DNA of 17,721 nt, from NCBI GenBank assembly GCA_018648945.1, contig JABGQJ010000077.1, positions 1 through 17,721 on the forward strand, read 5' to 3'. Positions 1 through 6,979 of this stretch are shown one piece after another; positions within the stretch are counted from its first letter, which is position 1, and the number at the start of each line of letters is the position of its first letter. The notes under the pieces are model-generated. The model was not told the origin of the DNA. It saw only the letters and a program-made list of their open reading frames with translations, and did no database searches. Position numbers and translations under genes: made by a program. The DNA comes from Victivallales bacterium. Its GTDB lineage: Bacteria; Verrucomicrobiota; Lentisphaeria; Oligosphaerales; Lenti-02.

Positions 1-222
1 GAGCCCAGCCTGGGGCCGCTTCTGCCACTCGCCGATGGCCATTCGACCGGTTGCCACGGTGCCGAACGTCTCTTCCGCCACCGAATAGTCGTAGGTCACA
101 ACCCCCGAGCCATCGGAGTTGATCTTCACCCGCTGCTCCAAGTGGATGCACCCGCTGAGGAGCAGGGAGACAAGGCATAGGCTGAAGAAGGGAAGTAGGG
201 TTTTGGCGGTCCTGAGTTGCAT
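1..222 (-). CDS. Putative lipoprotein, N-terminal part (gene runs off the left edge)
   Basis: This is an open minus-strand frame of 74 codons from an ATG at 222 to the window edge, with no stop. The protein starts with Met-Gln-Leu-Arg, then a hydrophobic segment (about residues 8-22), then a lipobox LLSGC with the lipidated Cys at residue 25. It should therefore be exported by Sec, lipid-modified and processed by signal peptidase II. After the Cys come a basic/acidic stretch and the motif NSDGSGVVTYDY (residues 36-47). A DGSG motif just after a lipobox is typical of LppM/DUF3153-like lipoproteins, but too little is present to name a family. The Shine-Dalgarno sequence is weak. It is divergent from the phosphoesterase gene, so the two probably share the 223-318 control region. 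Coding status is well supported by the complete signal peptide; function is unknown. Confidence 0.75.
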   Translation of the reverse strand, partial: MQLRTAKTLLPFFSLCLVSLLLSGCIHLEQRVKINSDGSGVVTYDYSVAEETFGTVATGRMAIGEWQKRPQAGL

Positions 223-262
223 CCCGAAGCATAGCCGAAGAAGCGGGGGGGATCAACTGGTA

Positions 263-290
263 TTGCACTGTCGCCCCCTTCCCTTATGTT
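263..290 (+). promoter_or_regulatory. Candidate sigma70-type promoter for the LpxH-like gene
   Basis: TTGCAC (263-268) and TATGTT (285-290) are separated by 16 bases and lie about 30 bases before the chosen start at 319. The alternative ATG at 286 falls inside the -10 element, which argues against it as the start codon. Prediction by eye only. Confidence 0.35.
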
Positions 291-318
291 TGGGCTTCAC
301 TGTGCCTGGAATGCCCCT

Positions 319-1011
319 ATGATCCTTGTCGCCGACTCTCATCTGACCGACCAGAGCCCCAAGCTCGCCGATTTCTTCGCCATGCTCGAACGGATCGAGC
401 AGACAACCGAGGATGTCGTGTTGCTGGGGGATATCCTCGATTTCTGGGTTGGCGCGCCCAGCTTCCACTCGCCAGCGAGCGACCGGATTCTGCACTGGTG
501 CCATCGGGAAGTGGACCGCCGGAGGATTGGCCTGCTGGAGGGGAACCACGAGTTCTACGTGGGCAAATGCCACCCGGAGTCTTTCACGTTCTGGTCGGCC
601 AAGGAATGGCGACAAGGGGAGCTGCTTCTCGCCCATGGCGATCTGGTCAACCGCCGCGACACAGGATACCGCCTCCTGCGGTTGGTCACGAAAAACTCGC
701 TTTCGCGCCTCTGCTTCGGCATGCTGCCGGGCGGGCGGCGTTTGGCGCGCTTCATCAAGCGCAAGTTGGGCGAGGCCGGAAAAGTCCGCCAGAAATACCT
801 GCCGGAGGAAGAGGTACAGGCGTTTGCGGAGCGGTGGTTTGCCAAGGGCGTGCGGCGGATCTTCCTGGGCCATTTCCACCAGGACTACCGCTACGAGGGG
901 ACGAATGGCGGCATCTGCCAACTGGTGCCCGCGTGGCAGGGAACGGGGCAGGTGATGCGCTACGATGCCGAGACGGATCAGACCGAACTGCTGCCCTGGC
1001 AAGAGCTGTAG
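319..1011 (+). CDS. LpxH-like calcineurin-type metallophosphoesterase
   Basis: The protein is 230 aa and carries all five metal-binding motifs of the calcineurin-like phosphoesterase fold: DSH (Asp6, His8), GDILDFW (Asp38), GNHE (Asn76, His77), HGD (His106) and GHFH (His185, His187). Length and motif spacing closely follow UDP-2,3-diacylglucosamine diphosphatase LpxH (about 240 aa), the peripheral membrane enzyme that makes lipid X in lipid A synthesis. One difference is notable: LpxH usually has GNRD where this protein has GNHE, so it may be a paralogue with another phosphoester substrate. I chose ATG 319 because MILVADSHLT is the canonical family start. The ATG at 286 adds eleven unrelated residues, lacks a Shine-Dalgarno sequence and overlaps a candidate -10 box. 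The next gene is convergent. Confidence 0.85.
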   Translation: MILVADSHLTDQSPKLADFFAMLERIEQTTEDVVLLGDILDFWVGAPSFHSPASDRILHWCHREVDRRRIGLLEGNHEFYVGKCHPESFTFWSAKEWRQGELLLAHGDLVNRRDTGYRLLRLVTKNSLSRLCFGMLPGGRRLARFIKRKLGEAGKVRQKYLPEEEVQAFAERWFAKGVRRIFLGHFHQDYRYEGTNGGICQLVPAWQGTGQVMRYDAETDQTELLPWQEL

Positions 1012-1038
1012 CAGGCGGATTGGTGAAGGCGATGGGGC

Positions 1039-1089
1039 CATGGACGACATGGACGACATGGACCCGCCTGCGGCGCATGGACAATGGAC
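1039..1089. repeat. Short ATGGAC tandem/dispersed repeat
   Basis: The 9-base unit CATGGACGA occurs twice in tandem (1039-1047, 1048-1056) followed by a partial third copy (1057-1063). Two further ATGGAC hexamers begin at 1077 and 1084, giving five ATGGAC copies in about 50 bases. It lies in the gap between convergent genes and is non-coding as far as I can see. Confidence 0.8.
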
Positions 1090-1108
1090 GGCATGGCCGA
1101 CGGGCCTC

Positions 1109-1160
1109 CCGCTCCCTTCCCCTCTACCTCTCTCTCCCACCATTCCACCATTCCAGCATT
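1109..1160. repeat. CT-rich tract followed by an 8-base tandem repeat
   Basis: A pyrimidine tract (about 1109-1136) runs into CCACCATT at 1137-1144 and 1145-1152 and a variant CCAGCATT at 1153-1160. Nothing here looks like a factor-independent terminator. The stop codon of the aldolase gene lies only 10 bases further on. Confidence 0.75.
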
Positions 1161-1169
1161 CCTCCCCTT

Positions 1170-1799
1170 CTAGAACAGCTCCTGGAAGGCGGCGATGCGT
1201 TCGCGGAGCCAAGCCCAATCGCGGGCTTCCATGCGGGCGCGGGCAAAGAGGGGGCTGCCGATGCCGAAGCCGCTGGCACCCGCAGCCAGGAAGGCGGCCG
1301 CATTCTCCAGTGACACGCCACCGGTGGGCAGAAGCGGAATGCGGTCGAGGGGAGCTTTGACTGCCTTCAGATAGCCGGGGCCCAGAGCGCCAGCCGGGAA
1401 GAGCTTGACCATGGTCGCACCGTGGGTCCACGCAGTGACGATCTCGGTGGGAGTCATGGCGCCGGGAAAGGCAGGGATGCCCGCTTCCCGGCACAGCCTC
1501 AGCACCTCCAACTCCAGGTTGGGGGTCACGATGAATCCCGCCCCCGCATCGCGGGCCGCGAGGAATTCCTCGACACTCGTCACGGTTCCGGCCCCCACGC
1601 AGAGCCGGTCGCCCATGTCCTGGACCAGAGCCGCGATCTGTTCTGCGGCCCCAGGGGTGTTCATGGTCACTTCCAGCGCCAGGAGGCCGGCGTTGGCGGA
1701 CTCGCGGGCGATCTCGCGGGTCAGTTCGAGCGGGAATCCCCGCAGGATGCCGACGATGGGGAAGGCAGCGAATGTCTCGGGGTTCAGGATGGCACGCAT
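1170..1799 (-). CDS. eda: KDPG/KHG aldolase (2-dehydro-3-deoxy-phosphogluconate / 4-hydroxy-2-oxoglutarate aldolase)
   Basis: This 209-aa class I aldolase cleaves 2-keto-3-deoxy-6-phosphogluconate, or a close analogue, to pyruvate and glyceraldehyde-3-phosphate in the cytoplasm. The Schiff-base lysine is Lys132 in VKLFPA. The expected partners are Arg20 (GILRG) and Glu43 (LEVTM), and the GAGTV (69-73), PGAMTP (112-117) and PTGGV (158-162) loops are all present. Length is normal for the family. The start is 3 bases after the stop of the upstream sulfatase gene, with GAGGG inside that gene's end as a likely ribosome site, so the two are almost certainly co-translated. Sitting at the end of a sulfatase operon, it probably handles a sugar acid freed from a sulfated glycan. 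It could prefer the galactonate epimer or another 2-keto-3-deoxy acid; sequence alone does not decide. Confidence 0.92.
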   Translation of the reverse strand: MRAILNPETFAAFPIVGILRGFPLELTREIARESANAGLLALEVTMNTPGAAEQIAALVQDMGDRLCVGAGTVTSVEEFLAARDAGAGFIVTPNLELEVLRLCREAGIPAFPGAMTPTEIVTAWTHGATMVKLFPAGALGPGYLKAVKAPLDRIPLLPTGGVSLENAAAFLAAGASGFGIGSPLFARARMEARDWAWLRERIAAFQELF

Positions 1800-1802
1800 G
1801 AC

Positions 1803-3209
1803 CTAGCCCTCGTTCCCGTAACCGGCCCAGAAGCGTTCACCCCACTCGCTCTGCCGGTCGTCCCACTCATCACGCAAGCGGAACATCTCGGTCCGGAGTT
1901 CGGCGAGCTTGCCCGCATAGGCGGGGTCGTCCGCCAGGTTGCTGAGTTCCCAGGGGTCGGCGACGAAGTCGAAGAGCTGAGTCATGATGTGTTCGCCGCC
2001 AGCCACGTACTCGATCAGCTTGAACTGGCGGTCTTTCACCGCCCGTTGGCTGTCGGTATAGGCGAAGTAGAGGGTGTCGCGGACTCCGCAGGAACCGTCG
2101 GTGAAGGCGGGCACGAGGCTGGTCCCCTCCACGCTGGCGGGGCGTCTGGTGCCGGTCAGTTCGCAGAGGGTGGGGAAGATGTCGAAGAGGTAGGCGTAGG
2201 CCGTGCTGCGTTCGCCCTTGGGTACGCCGGGACCGGCGATGACCAGGGGTACGCGGACGCTGTGCTCGTAGCAGTTCTGTTTGCCGAAGAGTCCGTGTTG
2301 GCCGAGGGCCAGACCGTTGTCGCCGGCGAAGACGAGAATCGTGTCGTCGAGAATCCCCTTGGCCTCCAAGCCGGCGAGCACGCGGCCGAGCTGGGCGTCG
2401 AGATGGGTGATCATCGCGTAATACTCGGCGATGTGCTGCCGCGTTTCCTTGGGAGTGCGCGGGAAACCGGCCAGTTGTTCGTCGCGGATATGCAGGGCGC
2501 CGGTATCGAAGGGATGGCCGCCCATGAAGTTCTTGGGGAGGGAGATGGTGGCTGGGTCGTACATCTCCAGATACTGCTTGGGCATGGAGCGCGGATCATG
2601 GGGGGCCAGGAAGGAGATGTAGGTGTAGAAGGGGGCGTCTGAGTCGTAGGTCTCGATGAAGCTCAGGGCCGCGTCTACCACCATCTCGCTTGAGTGCTTG
2701 CCGCAGTTGATGTGGTCGGCATGGCGGTATTTCACGTCTCGCTTTGTCTGCCAGTTCTCGATCCAGGGCAGGGAGCCCTTGTACTGACCAGTGGGATCGT
2801 AGTGGAAGGCGGGCACGTTCCAGTGATCGGCCATGCCACCGAAGAAGATCTCGTCGCCATCGGTGAAACTGCGCGCATAGGCCCGCGCGCCATTGTGCCA
2901 TTTGCCGGTGCCGAAGGTGCGGTAGCCCGCGCCCTGCAGGGCTTCGCCGATGGTCGTGTGGTCGTCGGGAATGCTCTGGCCCGCGCCCTCGATGTGGAAC
3001 AGACTGCGCCCCGTGTTCAGCATGGCCCGGCTGGGCATGCACACCGCACCGCTGGTGCCGCAAGGGATGTGGGCATGGGTGAAGGCGACGCCATTCGCCA
3101 CCAACCGGTCGATGTTGGGCGTGATGATCTCGTCATTGCCCAGGGCGTGGATCGTGTTGAAGCGTTGGTCGTCGGTGAAGAAGAAGACAATGTTGGGTTT
3201 GCTGGGCAT
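1803..3209 (-). CDS. Type I sulfatase, no signal peptide
   Basis: This 468-aa protein is an alkaline-phosphatase-superfamily sulfatase that hydrolyses sulfate esters. The N-terminal metal site is TDDQ (Asp13, Asp14). The formylglycine motif is CMPSR with Cys57 and Arg61, followed by LNTGR. Lys103/His105 in TGKWH, the PHDP loop and GDNG with the later FGK complete the active site. The tail (DFVADPWELSNLADDP) is typical of S1-family sulfatases. The frame stays open 66 bases further upstream, but I chose ATG 3209 because CTCCTC at 3216-3221 gives a strong GAGGAG ribosome site 6 bases before it. The chosen start enters the beta-strand NIVFFFTDD immediately, so there is no signal peptide and the enzyme should be cytoplasmic. 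It lies between the Tat-exported sulfatase (90-base gap) and eda (3-base gap). The substrate is unknown; overall it resembles iduronate- or choline-sulfatase-like enzymes. Confidence 0.92.
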   Translation of the reverse strand: MPSKPNIVFFFTDDQRFNTIHALGNDEIITPNIDRLVANGVAFTHAHIPCGTSGAVCMPSRAMLNTGRSLFHIEGAGQSIPDDHTTIGEALQGAGYRTFGTGKWHNGARAYARSFTDGDEIFFGGMADHWNVPAFHYDPTGQYKGSLPWIENWQTKRDVKYRHADHINCGKHSSEMVVDAALSFIETYDSDAPFYTYISFLAPHDPRSMPKQYLEMYDPATISLPKNFMGGHPFDTGALHIRDEQLAGFPRTPKETRQHIAEYYAMITHLDAQLGRVLAGLEAKGILDDTILVFAGDNGLALGQHGLFGKQNCYEHSVRVPLVIAGPGVPKGERSTAYAYLFDIFPTLCELTGTRRPASVEGTSLVPAFTDGSCGVRDTLYFAYTDSQRAVKDRQFKLIEYVAGGEHIMTQLFDFVADPWELSNLADDPAYAGKLAELRTEMFRLRDEWDDRQSEWGERFWAGYGNEG

Positions 3210-3215
3210 GTCAGG

Positions 3216-3221
3216 CTCCTC
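3216..3221 (-). promoter_or_regulatory. Ribosome binding site fixing the sulfatase start
   Basis: CTCCTC on the plus strand reads GAGGAG on the coding strand, 6 bases before the ATG at 3209. It decides against an in-frame ATG further upstream at 3275. Confidence 0.75.
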
Positions 3222-3299
3222 GGTTTGGTCGGCAACGGAATCCAGTAACCATAGGCTTCCCTCGCCCGCGTGCAACAGCTTTGGGGCCTGTGTCTGGTG

Positions 3300-4805
3300 T
3301 TACCGCGCGGAACGGCTGAAGCCAGCCTGCCGGTGCTGGTTCAGCAAGGCACCGAGGCGTTCGACCACCTCGGGGCGCTTCGCGATCAGATTTTCGGCCT
3401 CGGCCGGGTCGTTGCCGAGATGGTAGAGCTGCGGGCGGAACTCGGGATTGTGCTTGAGCTCCCCCGGTCTCACCTTGCCATGGGGCTTGCCCTCGATGTA
3501 CTTCCATGGGCCCTGCCGAACCGCGAAGACACCGCGGGCGTTGTGCAGGATGATGGAGTCGCGGGGTTGGGAAGCGTCCGGCTTTGCGAGCAGAGGCAGG
3601 AAACTGACGCTGTCTTGGGCAGCGGCTTCCGGTTCGGGTAGGGCAACGCCGAGAAGCCCCGCCAACGTGGCGTAGGTATCGACCAGGCCCACCGTCCGCT
3701 CGCATACGCTGCCTGCCTGCACTCGTTCCGGCCAGCGGACCAGGAAGGGGACGCGGAATCCGCCCTCCCAGATCCTGTGCTTGCGGCCCCGCCAGTCGCC
3801 GTTGATCTTGAGCCCAGCTTCCACAGCCTGCTTGATCGATGGATTCCTGTCCTTGCGCTTCGACTGCGGCGGTGGCGGCAGCACGCCGCCGTTGTCGCTG
3901 GTGAAGAGGAAGAGCGTGTTTTCCAGCTCCCCCCGCCGCTCCAGTTCGGCCAGGAGCAACTCGACCGTCCGGTCCAGATCCCGGATGAAGTCGGTGTAGG
4001 GGCCCGCCTTGCTCGTGTTGGCCACGCTGCGCGATGGCGTGATGGGCTCGTGGACGGCGGTCGCCGCGAAATAGAGGAAGAAGGGCGTGTCCTGCGGCAC
4101 GTTCCTGAGCCACGTCACGGCTTTGTTGGTAAGCACGGGCATGTTCTCGTTCTCGTCCCGCTGCGGTGCGTCCAACCCCATGAACTTGGGGCCGTAGAAG
4201 GTCTTGGCCGCATTGCGGTCCAGCTTGTCTGTGCGGAGCCCAACCACGCGGTGGTTTTCCACGTAAACGCCGGTCATGTCGCCGTTGTTCTGGGGGACCG
4301 CGAACTGGTAGTCGAAGCCCAACTCCAACGGTCCCGGCTTCAGCTCTTTCGTGAAGTCGGTCCGCTTGGCCGTGCCGTATCCCAAGTGCCACTTGCCCAC
4401 CATCGCCGTACGGTAGCCCTGGCCCTTGAGCAGGCTGGCGAGAGTGGGGCGTTCCGTCTCGATAAGCAGGGGATCGCGCACGTTCGAGACCCCCTTCTTG
4501 AGCCGCGACCGCCAACAGTAACGACCGGTCAGCAAGCCATAGCGAGTCGGCGTGCAGACCGAGGACGGCGTATTGGCATCGGTGAACCGTATTCCCTCTC
4601 TGGCCAGGCGGTCGATGTTCGGCGTCGCGACCAACTGCGGGTTGGCCCCATAGCAGCCCACGCTGCCATAGCCCAGATCATCGGCCAGCAGCACGATGAC
4701 ATTCGGCTTCTTCCCGCGCTCCTGGGCAGTTCCCCGTGCCCCCGGCAGAAGCCATGTCCCAACCGCCGTTGCACCGATCTGTCGCAGGAAGTCACGTCGT
4801 TTCAT
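3300..4805 (-). CDS. Tat-exported arylsulfatase-type sulfatase
   Basis: The protein has 501 aa. The N-terminus MKRRDFLRQIGATAVGTWLL is a twin-arginine signal (RRDFL, then a hydrophobic stretch to about residue 22), so the enzyme is exported folded. The mature enzyme starts the sulfatase fold with NVIVLLADDLGYG (Asp42, Asp43). The formylglycine motif is CTPTR (Cys84, Pro86, Arg88) followed by LLTGRY. This Thr-for-Ser variant is common in planctomycete-like sulfatases. Other active-site marks are GKWHLG (Lys138, His140), VHEP and SDNGG. GGAGG stands 8 bases before the ATG. The gene starts 15 bases after the upstream HAD gene and is followed by a second, signal-less sulfatase. Formylglycine must be installed before export by an FGE or anSME enzyme that is not in this window. 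The exact substrate is unknown; a sulfated polysaccharide is the usual role. Confidence 0.93.
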   Translation of the reverse strand: MKRRDFLRQIGATAVGTWLLPGARGTAQERGKKPNVIVLLADDLGYGSVGCYGANPQLVATPNIDRLAREGIRFTDANTPSSVCTPTRYGLLTGRYCWRSRLKKGVSNVRDPLLIETERPTLASLLKGQGYRTAMVGKWHLGYGTAKRTDFTKELKPGPLELGFDYQFAVPQNNGDMTGVYVENHRVVGLRTDKLDRNAAKTFYGPKFMGLDAPQRDENENMPVLTNKAVTWLRNVPQDTPFFLYFAATAVHEPITPSRSVANTSKAGPYTDFIRDLDRTVELLLAELERRGELENTLFLFTSDNGGVLPPPPQSKRKDRNPSIKQAVEAGLKINGDWRGRKHRIWEGGFRVPFLVRWPERVQAGSVCERTVGLVDTYATLAGLLGVALPEPEAAAQDSVSFLPLLAKPDASQPRDSIILHNARGVFAVRQGPWKYIEGKPHGKVRPGELKHNPEFRPQLYHLGNDPAEAENLIAKRPEVVERLGALLNQHRQAGFSRSAR

Positions 4806-4820
4806 CGATAGCCTCCGATG

Positions 4821-5600
4821 CTATGCCACTGGCAGGATGTCGCCGACGCCGTCGAGGATGTAGCGGGGATTGTAGGCAAAGCGGGAGATGTTGTCACGGG
4901 TGGCGACACCGCTGAGGACGAGGACAGTCTCGATCTCGGACTCGATGCCGGCGATGATGTCGGTGTCCATGCGGTCGCCGACGATGGCGGTCTCTTCTCG
5001 GCGGCAGCCGATCTTCTTCAGGGCGTGGCGCATCATCAGGGGGTTGGGTTTGCCCACGAAGTAGGCCTTGCTGCCAGTGGCCAGCTCGATGGGGGCCATG
5101 AGCGCGCCGGTGGCGGGGACAATGCCCCGCTCGGTGGGGCCGGTGAGATCGGGGTTGGTGCCGATGAGCTTGGCCCCGGCGAGAACGAGGTGCACGGCCT
5201 GCTCGATGCGCTCATAGCTGTAGGTGCGGGTCTCGCCGACCACCACGTAGTCGGGGTCCACGTTGTTCATGGTGAAGCCGGCATTGTAGAGGGCATTGGT
5301 CAATCCGGCTTCGCCGATGACGTAGGCGCTGCCTCCGGGCCTCTGGCTGCCGAGAAAACTCGCGGTGGCCAAGGCGCTGGTGTAGAAGTGCTCTTCCTCG
5401 ATCTCAAGGCCAAGGCGCGCGAGCTTCTGACTGAGTTCGCGGGGCGAGCGTTCGCTGCTGTTGGTGAGAAAGAGGAAGCTCTTCTCGTTGGCGCGCAGCC
5501 AGTCGATGAACTCGGGGACACCGGGCAGCAGCTGGTTGCCGTGGTAAATGACGCCATCCATATCGCAGAGGAAGGCCTTCTTGGCATGTAGTTCGTGCAT
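4821..5600 (-). CDS. HAD-IIA family sugar-phosphatase/nucleotidase (NagD-like)
   Basis: This 259-aa protein has the four HAD motifs: DMDGVIY (nucleophile Asp13, acid Asp15), LTNSS (Thr46), GKPNP (Lys184) and GDRMDTD (Asp209, Asp212). The C2-type cap between motifs II and III and the total length match the NagD/AraL group, which dephosphorylates sugar phosphates, nucleotides or pyridoxal phosphate in the cytoplasm. GAGG lies 8 bases before the ATG. It is the first gene of an apparent operon: 15 bases separate it from the Tat sulfatase, which is followed by a second sulfatase and KDPG aldolase. A role in removing or balancing phosphorylated sugars in that pathway is a reasonable inference. Substrate specificity cannot be read from the sequence, so I give no gene symbol. 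Confidence 0.9.
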   Translation of the reverse strand: MHELHAKKAFLCDMDGVIYHGNQLLPGVPEFIDWLRANEKSFLFLTNSSERSPRELSQKLARLGLEIEEEHFYTSALATASFLGSQRPGGSAYVIGEAGLTNALYNAGFTMNNVDPDYVVVGETRTYSYERIEQAVHLVLAGAKLIGTNPDLTGPTERGIVPATGALMAPIELATGSKAYFVGKPNPLMMRHALKKIGCRREETAIVGDRMDTDIIAGIESEIETVLVLSGVATRDNISRFAYNPRYILDGVGDILPVA

Positions 5601-5620
5601 TCTCGTATCCTCAATGTGCT

Positions 5621-5636
5621 CAGGGCGCTCGCCCTG
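5621..5636. promoter_or_regulatory. Perfect hairpin in the HAD-gene leader
   Basis: CAGGGC-GCTC-GCCCTG forms a 6-base stem with a 4-base loop, extendable by wobble and C:G pairs. It lies 21 bases upstream of the HAD start codon, in its probable 5' untranslated region. No U-tract follows on either strand, so it is not a standard terminator. It may be an attenuator, an operator or chance. Confidence 0.35.
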
Positions 5637-5686
5637 GGTGCAGAGCTGAAGCCGGGCGTGAGACGCAGGCGGGCGCTGCTGGACTG

Positions 5687-5692
5687 ACTATA
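5687..5692 (-). promoter_or_regulatory. Candidate -10 element for the HAD-sulfatase-eda operon
   Basis: ACTATA on the plus strand reads TATAGT on the coding strand, about 87 bases before the HAD start. The -35 region is poor, so this is weak. The remaining gap 5601-5797 shows no gene I can support. Confidence 0.25.
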
Positions 5693-5797
5693 GCCCCAAT
5701 CGTCGTCCGACACACCGGTGGAGGTGGCGAGCACCGCGTTGCGCAAGGCGCTTCCATGGCGGCTCCAAAGGCATTGCCGGACGGTTCTTCAGGAAGA

Positions 5798-6979
5798 TCA
5801 CTGCTTGCGCCCCGCGTTCAGGTCGTGGGTGGAGGCCCACTGGCCGAGGTCGCGGCGGGCGATGGCGGCGGCCATGAGGTCGGGGAAGAGGTCGGGCGTG
5901 CAGGCGAAGGCCGGGACGCCGAGCTGGGCCAGGGCCGCGGCATTCTCGTGATCGTAGCAAGGTGCGCCTTCGTCGTTGAGGGCGAGCAGAGCCACGAACT
6001 GGGACCCGGCCCCGACGATCTCCGCCGCTCGCCGCAGCATGTTGTCCCGCACACCGCCCTCGAGGAGGTCGGAGATCAGGACTAGAATCGTCTCCTGCGG
6101 ACGTCGGATACAGCTCTGGCAGTAGGCCAGCGCCCGGTTGATATCGGTGCCGCCACCAAGCTGGACCCCGAACAGGAGCTCCACGGGATCCTGGAGTTTG
6201 TCGGTCATATCCACCACGCTGGTGTCGAACACCACAATACGGGTGGCAACGGCGGGCAGGGAGGCCATCACGGCCCCGAAGATCGAGGAGTAGACGACAC
6301 TGGTGCCCATGGAGCCGGACTGATCGACGCAGAGGATGATGTCCCGCAGGGAGCTGCGCTTGTGCCCGTAGCCGATGCGCTGGTCGGGGATGATGGTGCG
6401 ATGGGATGGCTGGTAGTTCTTGAGATTGGCCCGGATGGTCCGGTGCCAGTCGATCTCGCTGTGTCGGGGCCGGAGATTGCGCACGGCGCGGTTGAGACTG
6501 CCGCTGATTGCCTGTCGCGTGGGGTTCTCCAGCTTGCGGGTCAGTTCCTCGACGACCTTGCGAACAACCTGGCGGGCGGTGTCCTTGGCCTTGGCTGGCA
6601 TCACACTGGAGAGGGTCATGAGGTCGGCGACCAAATGCACATCCGGCTGGACGGTCTCCATCATCTCCGGTTCCATGAGGAGCTGCCTCAGGTTGAGCCG
6701 CTCCATGGCATCGCGCTGCATGACGCGCACGATGGAGGCAGGGAAGTACTCGCGGATGTCACCCAGCCAGCGGGCCACGCGCGGGGCACTACCACCGAGG
6801 CCGCCAAAGCGCTTCTCGCCGTCCGCCCCGGTGGCGTCGTAGAGTGCCGCCAAGGCAGCATCGACCCCGAGATCGCGTTGGGAGAGCGTGCCGCCAATGC
6901 CCTCGGCCTCGCTACCCAGAAGCAGTCGCCAGCGGCGCAGGCTTTCCTCGCGGTCAATGGCGGGAGCTGGTTCGCTCAT
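5798..6979 (-). CDS. VWA-domain protein with intact MIDAS (YehP-like)
   Basis: The protein has 393 aa. A helical N-terminal half (about 1-200) precedes a von Willebrand factor A domain from about residue 211. The metal-ion-dependent adhesion site is complete: DQSGS (Asp219, Ser221, Ser223), GGGTD (Thr278) and LISDL (Asp304). In MoxR/VWA pairs such as RavA-ViaA, CbbQ-CbbO and NorQ-NorD, the VWA protein bridges the ATPase and its client. Here it would partner the AAA protein encoded at 9338-10432. The start is at 6979, where ATGA overlaps the stop of the DUF5682 gene by 4 bases, with GGAGA 7 bases upstream inside that gene. The frame stays open further upstream but only as antisense-like arginine-rich sequence. 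It is the last gene of the five-gene block. It looks like E. coli YehP in length and design (recalled, not computed). No signal peptide or membrane segment is visible. Confidence 0.9.
   Translation of the reverse strand: MSEPAPAIDREESLRRWRLLLGSEAEGIGGTLSQRDLGVDAALAALYDATGADGEKRFGGLGGSAPRVARWLGDIREYFPASIVRVMQRDAMERLNLRQLLMEPEMMETVQPDVHLVADLMTLSSVMPAKAKDTARQVVRKVVEELTRKLENPTRQAISGSLNRAVRNLRPRHSEIDWHRTIRANLKNYQPSHRTIIPDQRIGYGHKRSSLRDIILCVDQSGSMGTSVVYSSIFGAVMASLPAVATRIVVFDTSVVDMTDKLQDPVELLFGVQLGGGTDINRALAYCQSCIRRPQETILVLISDLLEGGVRDNMLRRAAEIVGAGSQFVALLALNDEGAPCYDHENAAALAQLGVPAFACTPDLFPDLMAAAIARRDLGQWASTHDLNAGRKQ

Noticed and set aside
1039..1160. CRISPR array
   Set aside because: Repeat units are 8-9 bases, directly tandem, with no spacers of uniform length and no cas genes nearby.
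3211..4515. Second minus-strand open frame overlapping the Tat sulfatase gene
   Set aside because: Arginine/glycine-rich frame-shifted shadow of the sulfatase. It lacks any motif, while the sulfatase frame has the whole active site.
5601..5746. Minus-strand frame upstream of the HAD gene that reads STGVSDDDWGYSQSS
   Set aside because: It looks mildly protein-like but continues into an obvious shadow of the HAD gene in another frame and has no ribosome site.
5786..5797. Terminator after the VWA gene
   Set aside because: TCTTC-AG-GAAGA is a near-palindrome, but a 2-base loop cannot form a stable hairpin and no U-tract follows.
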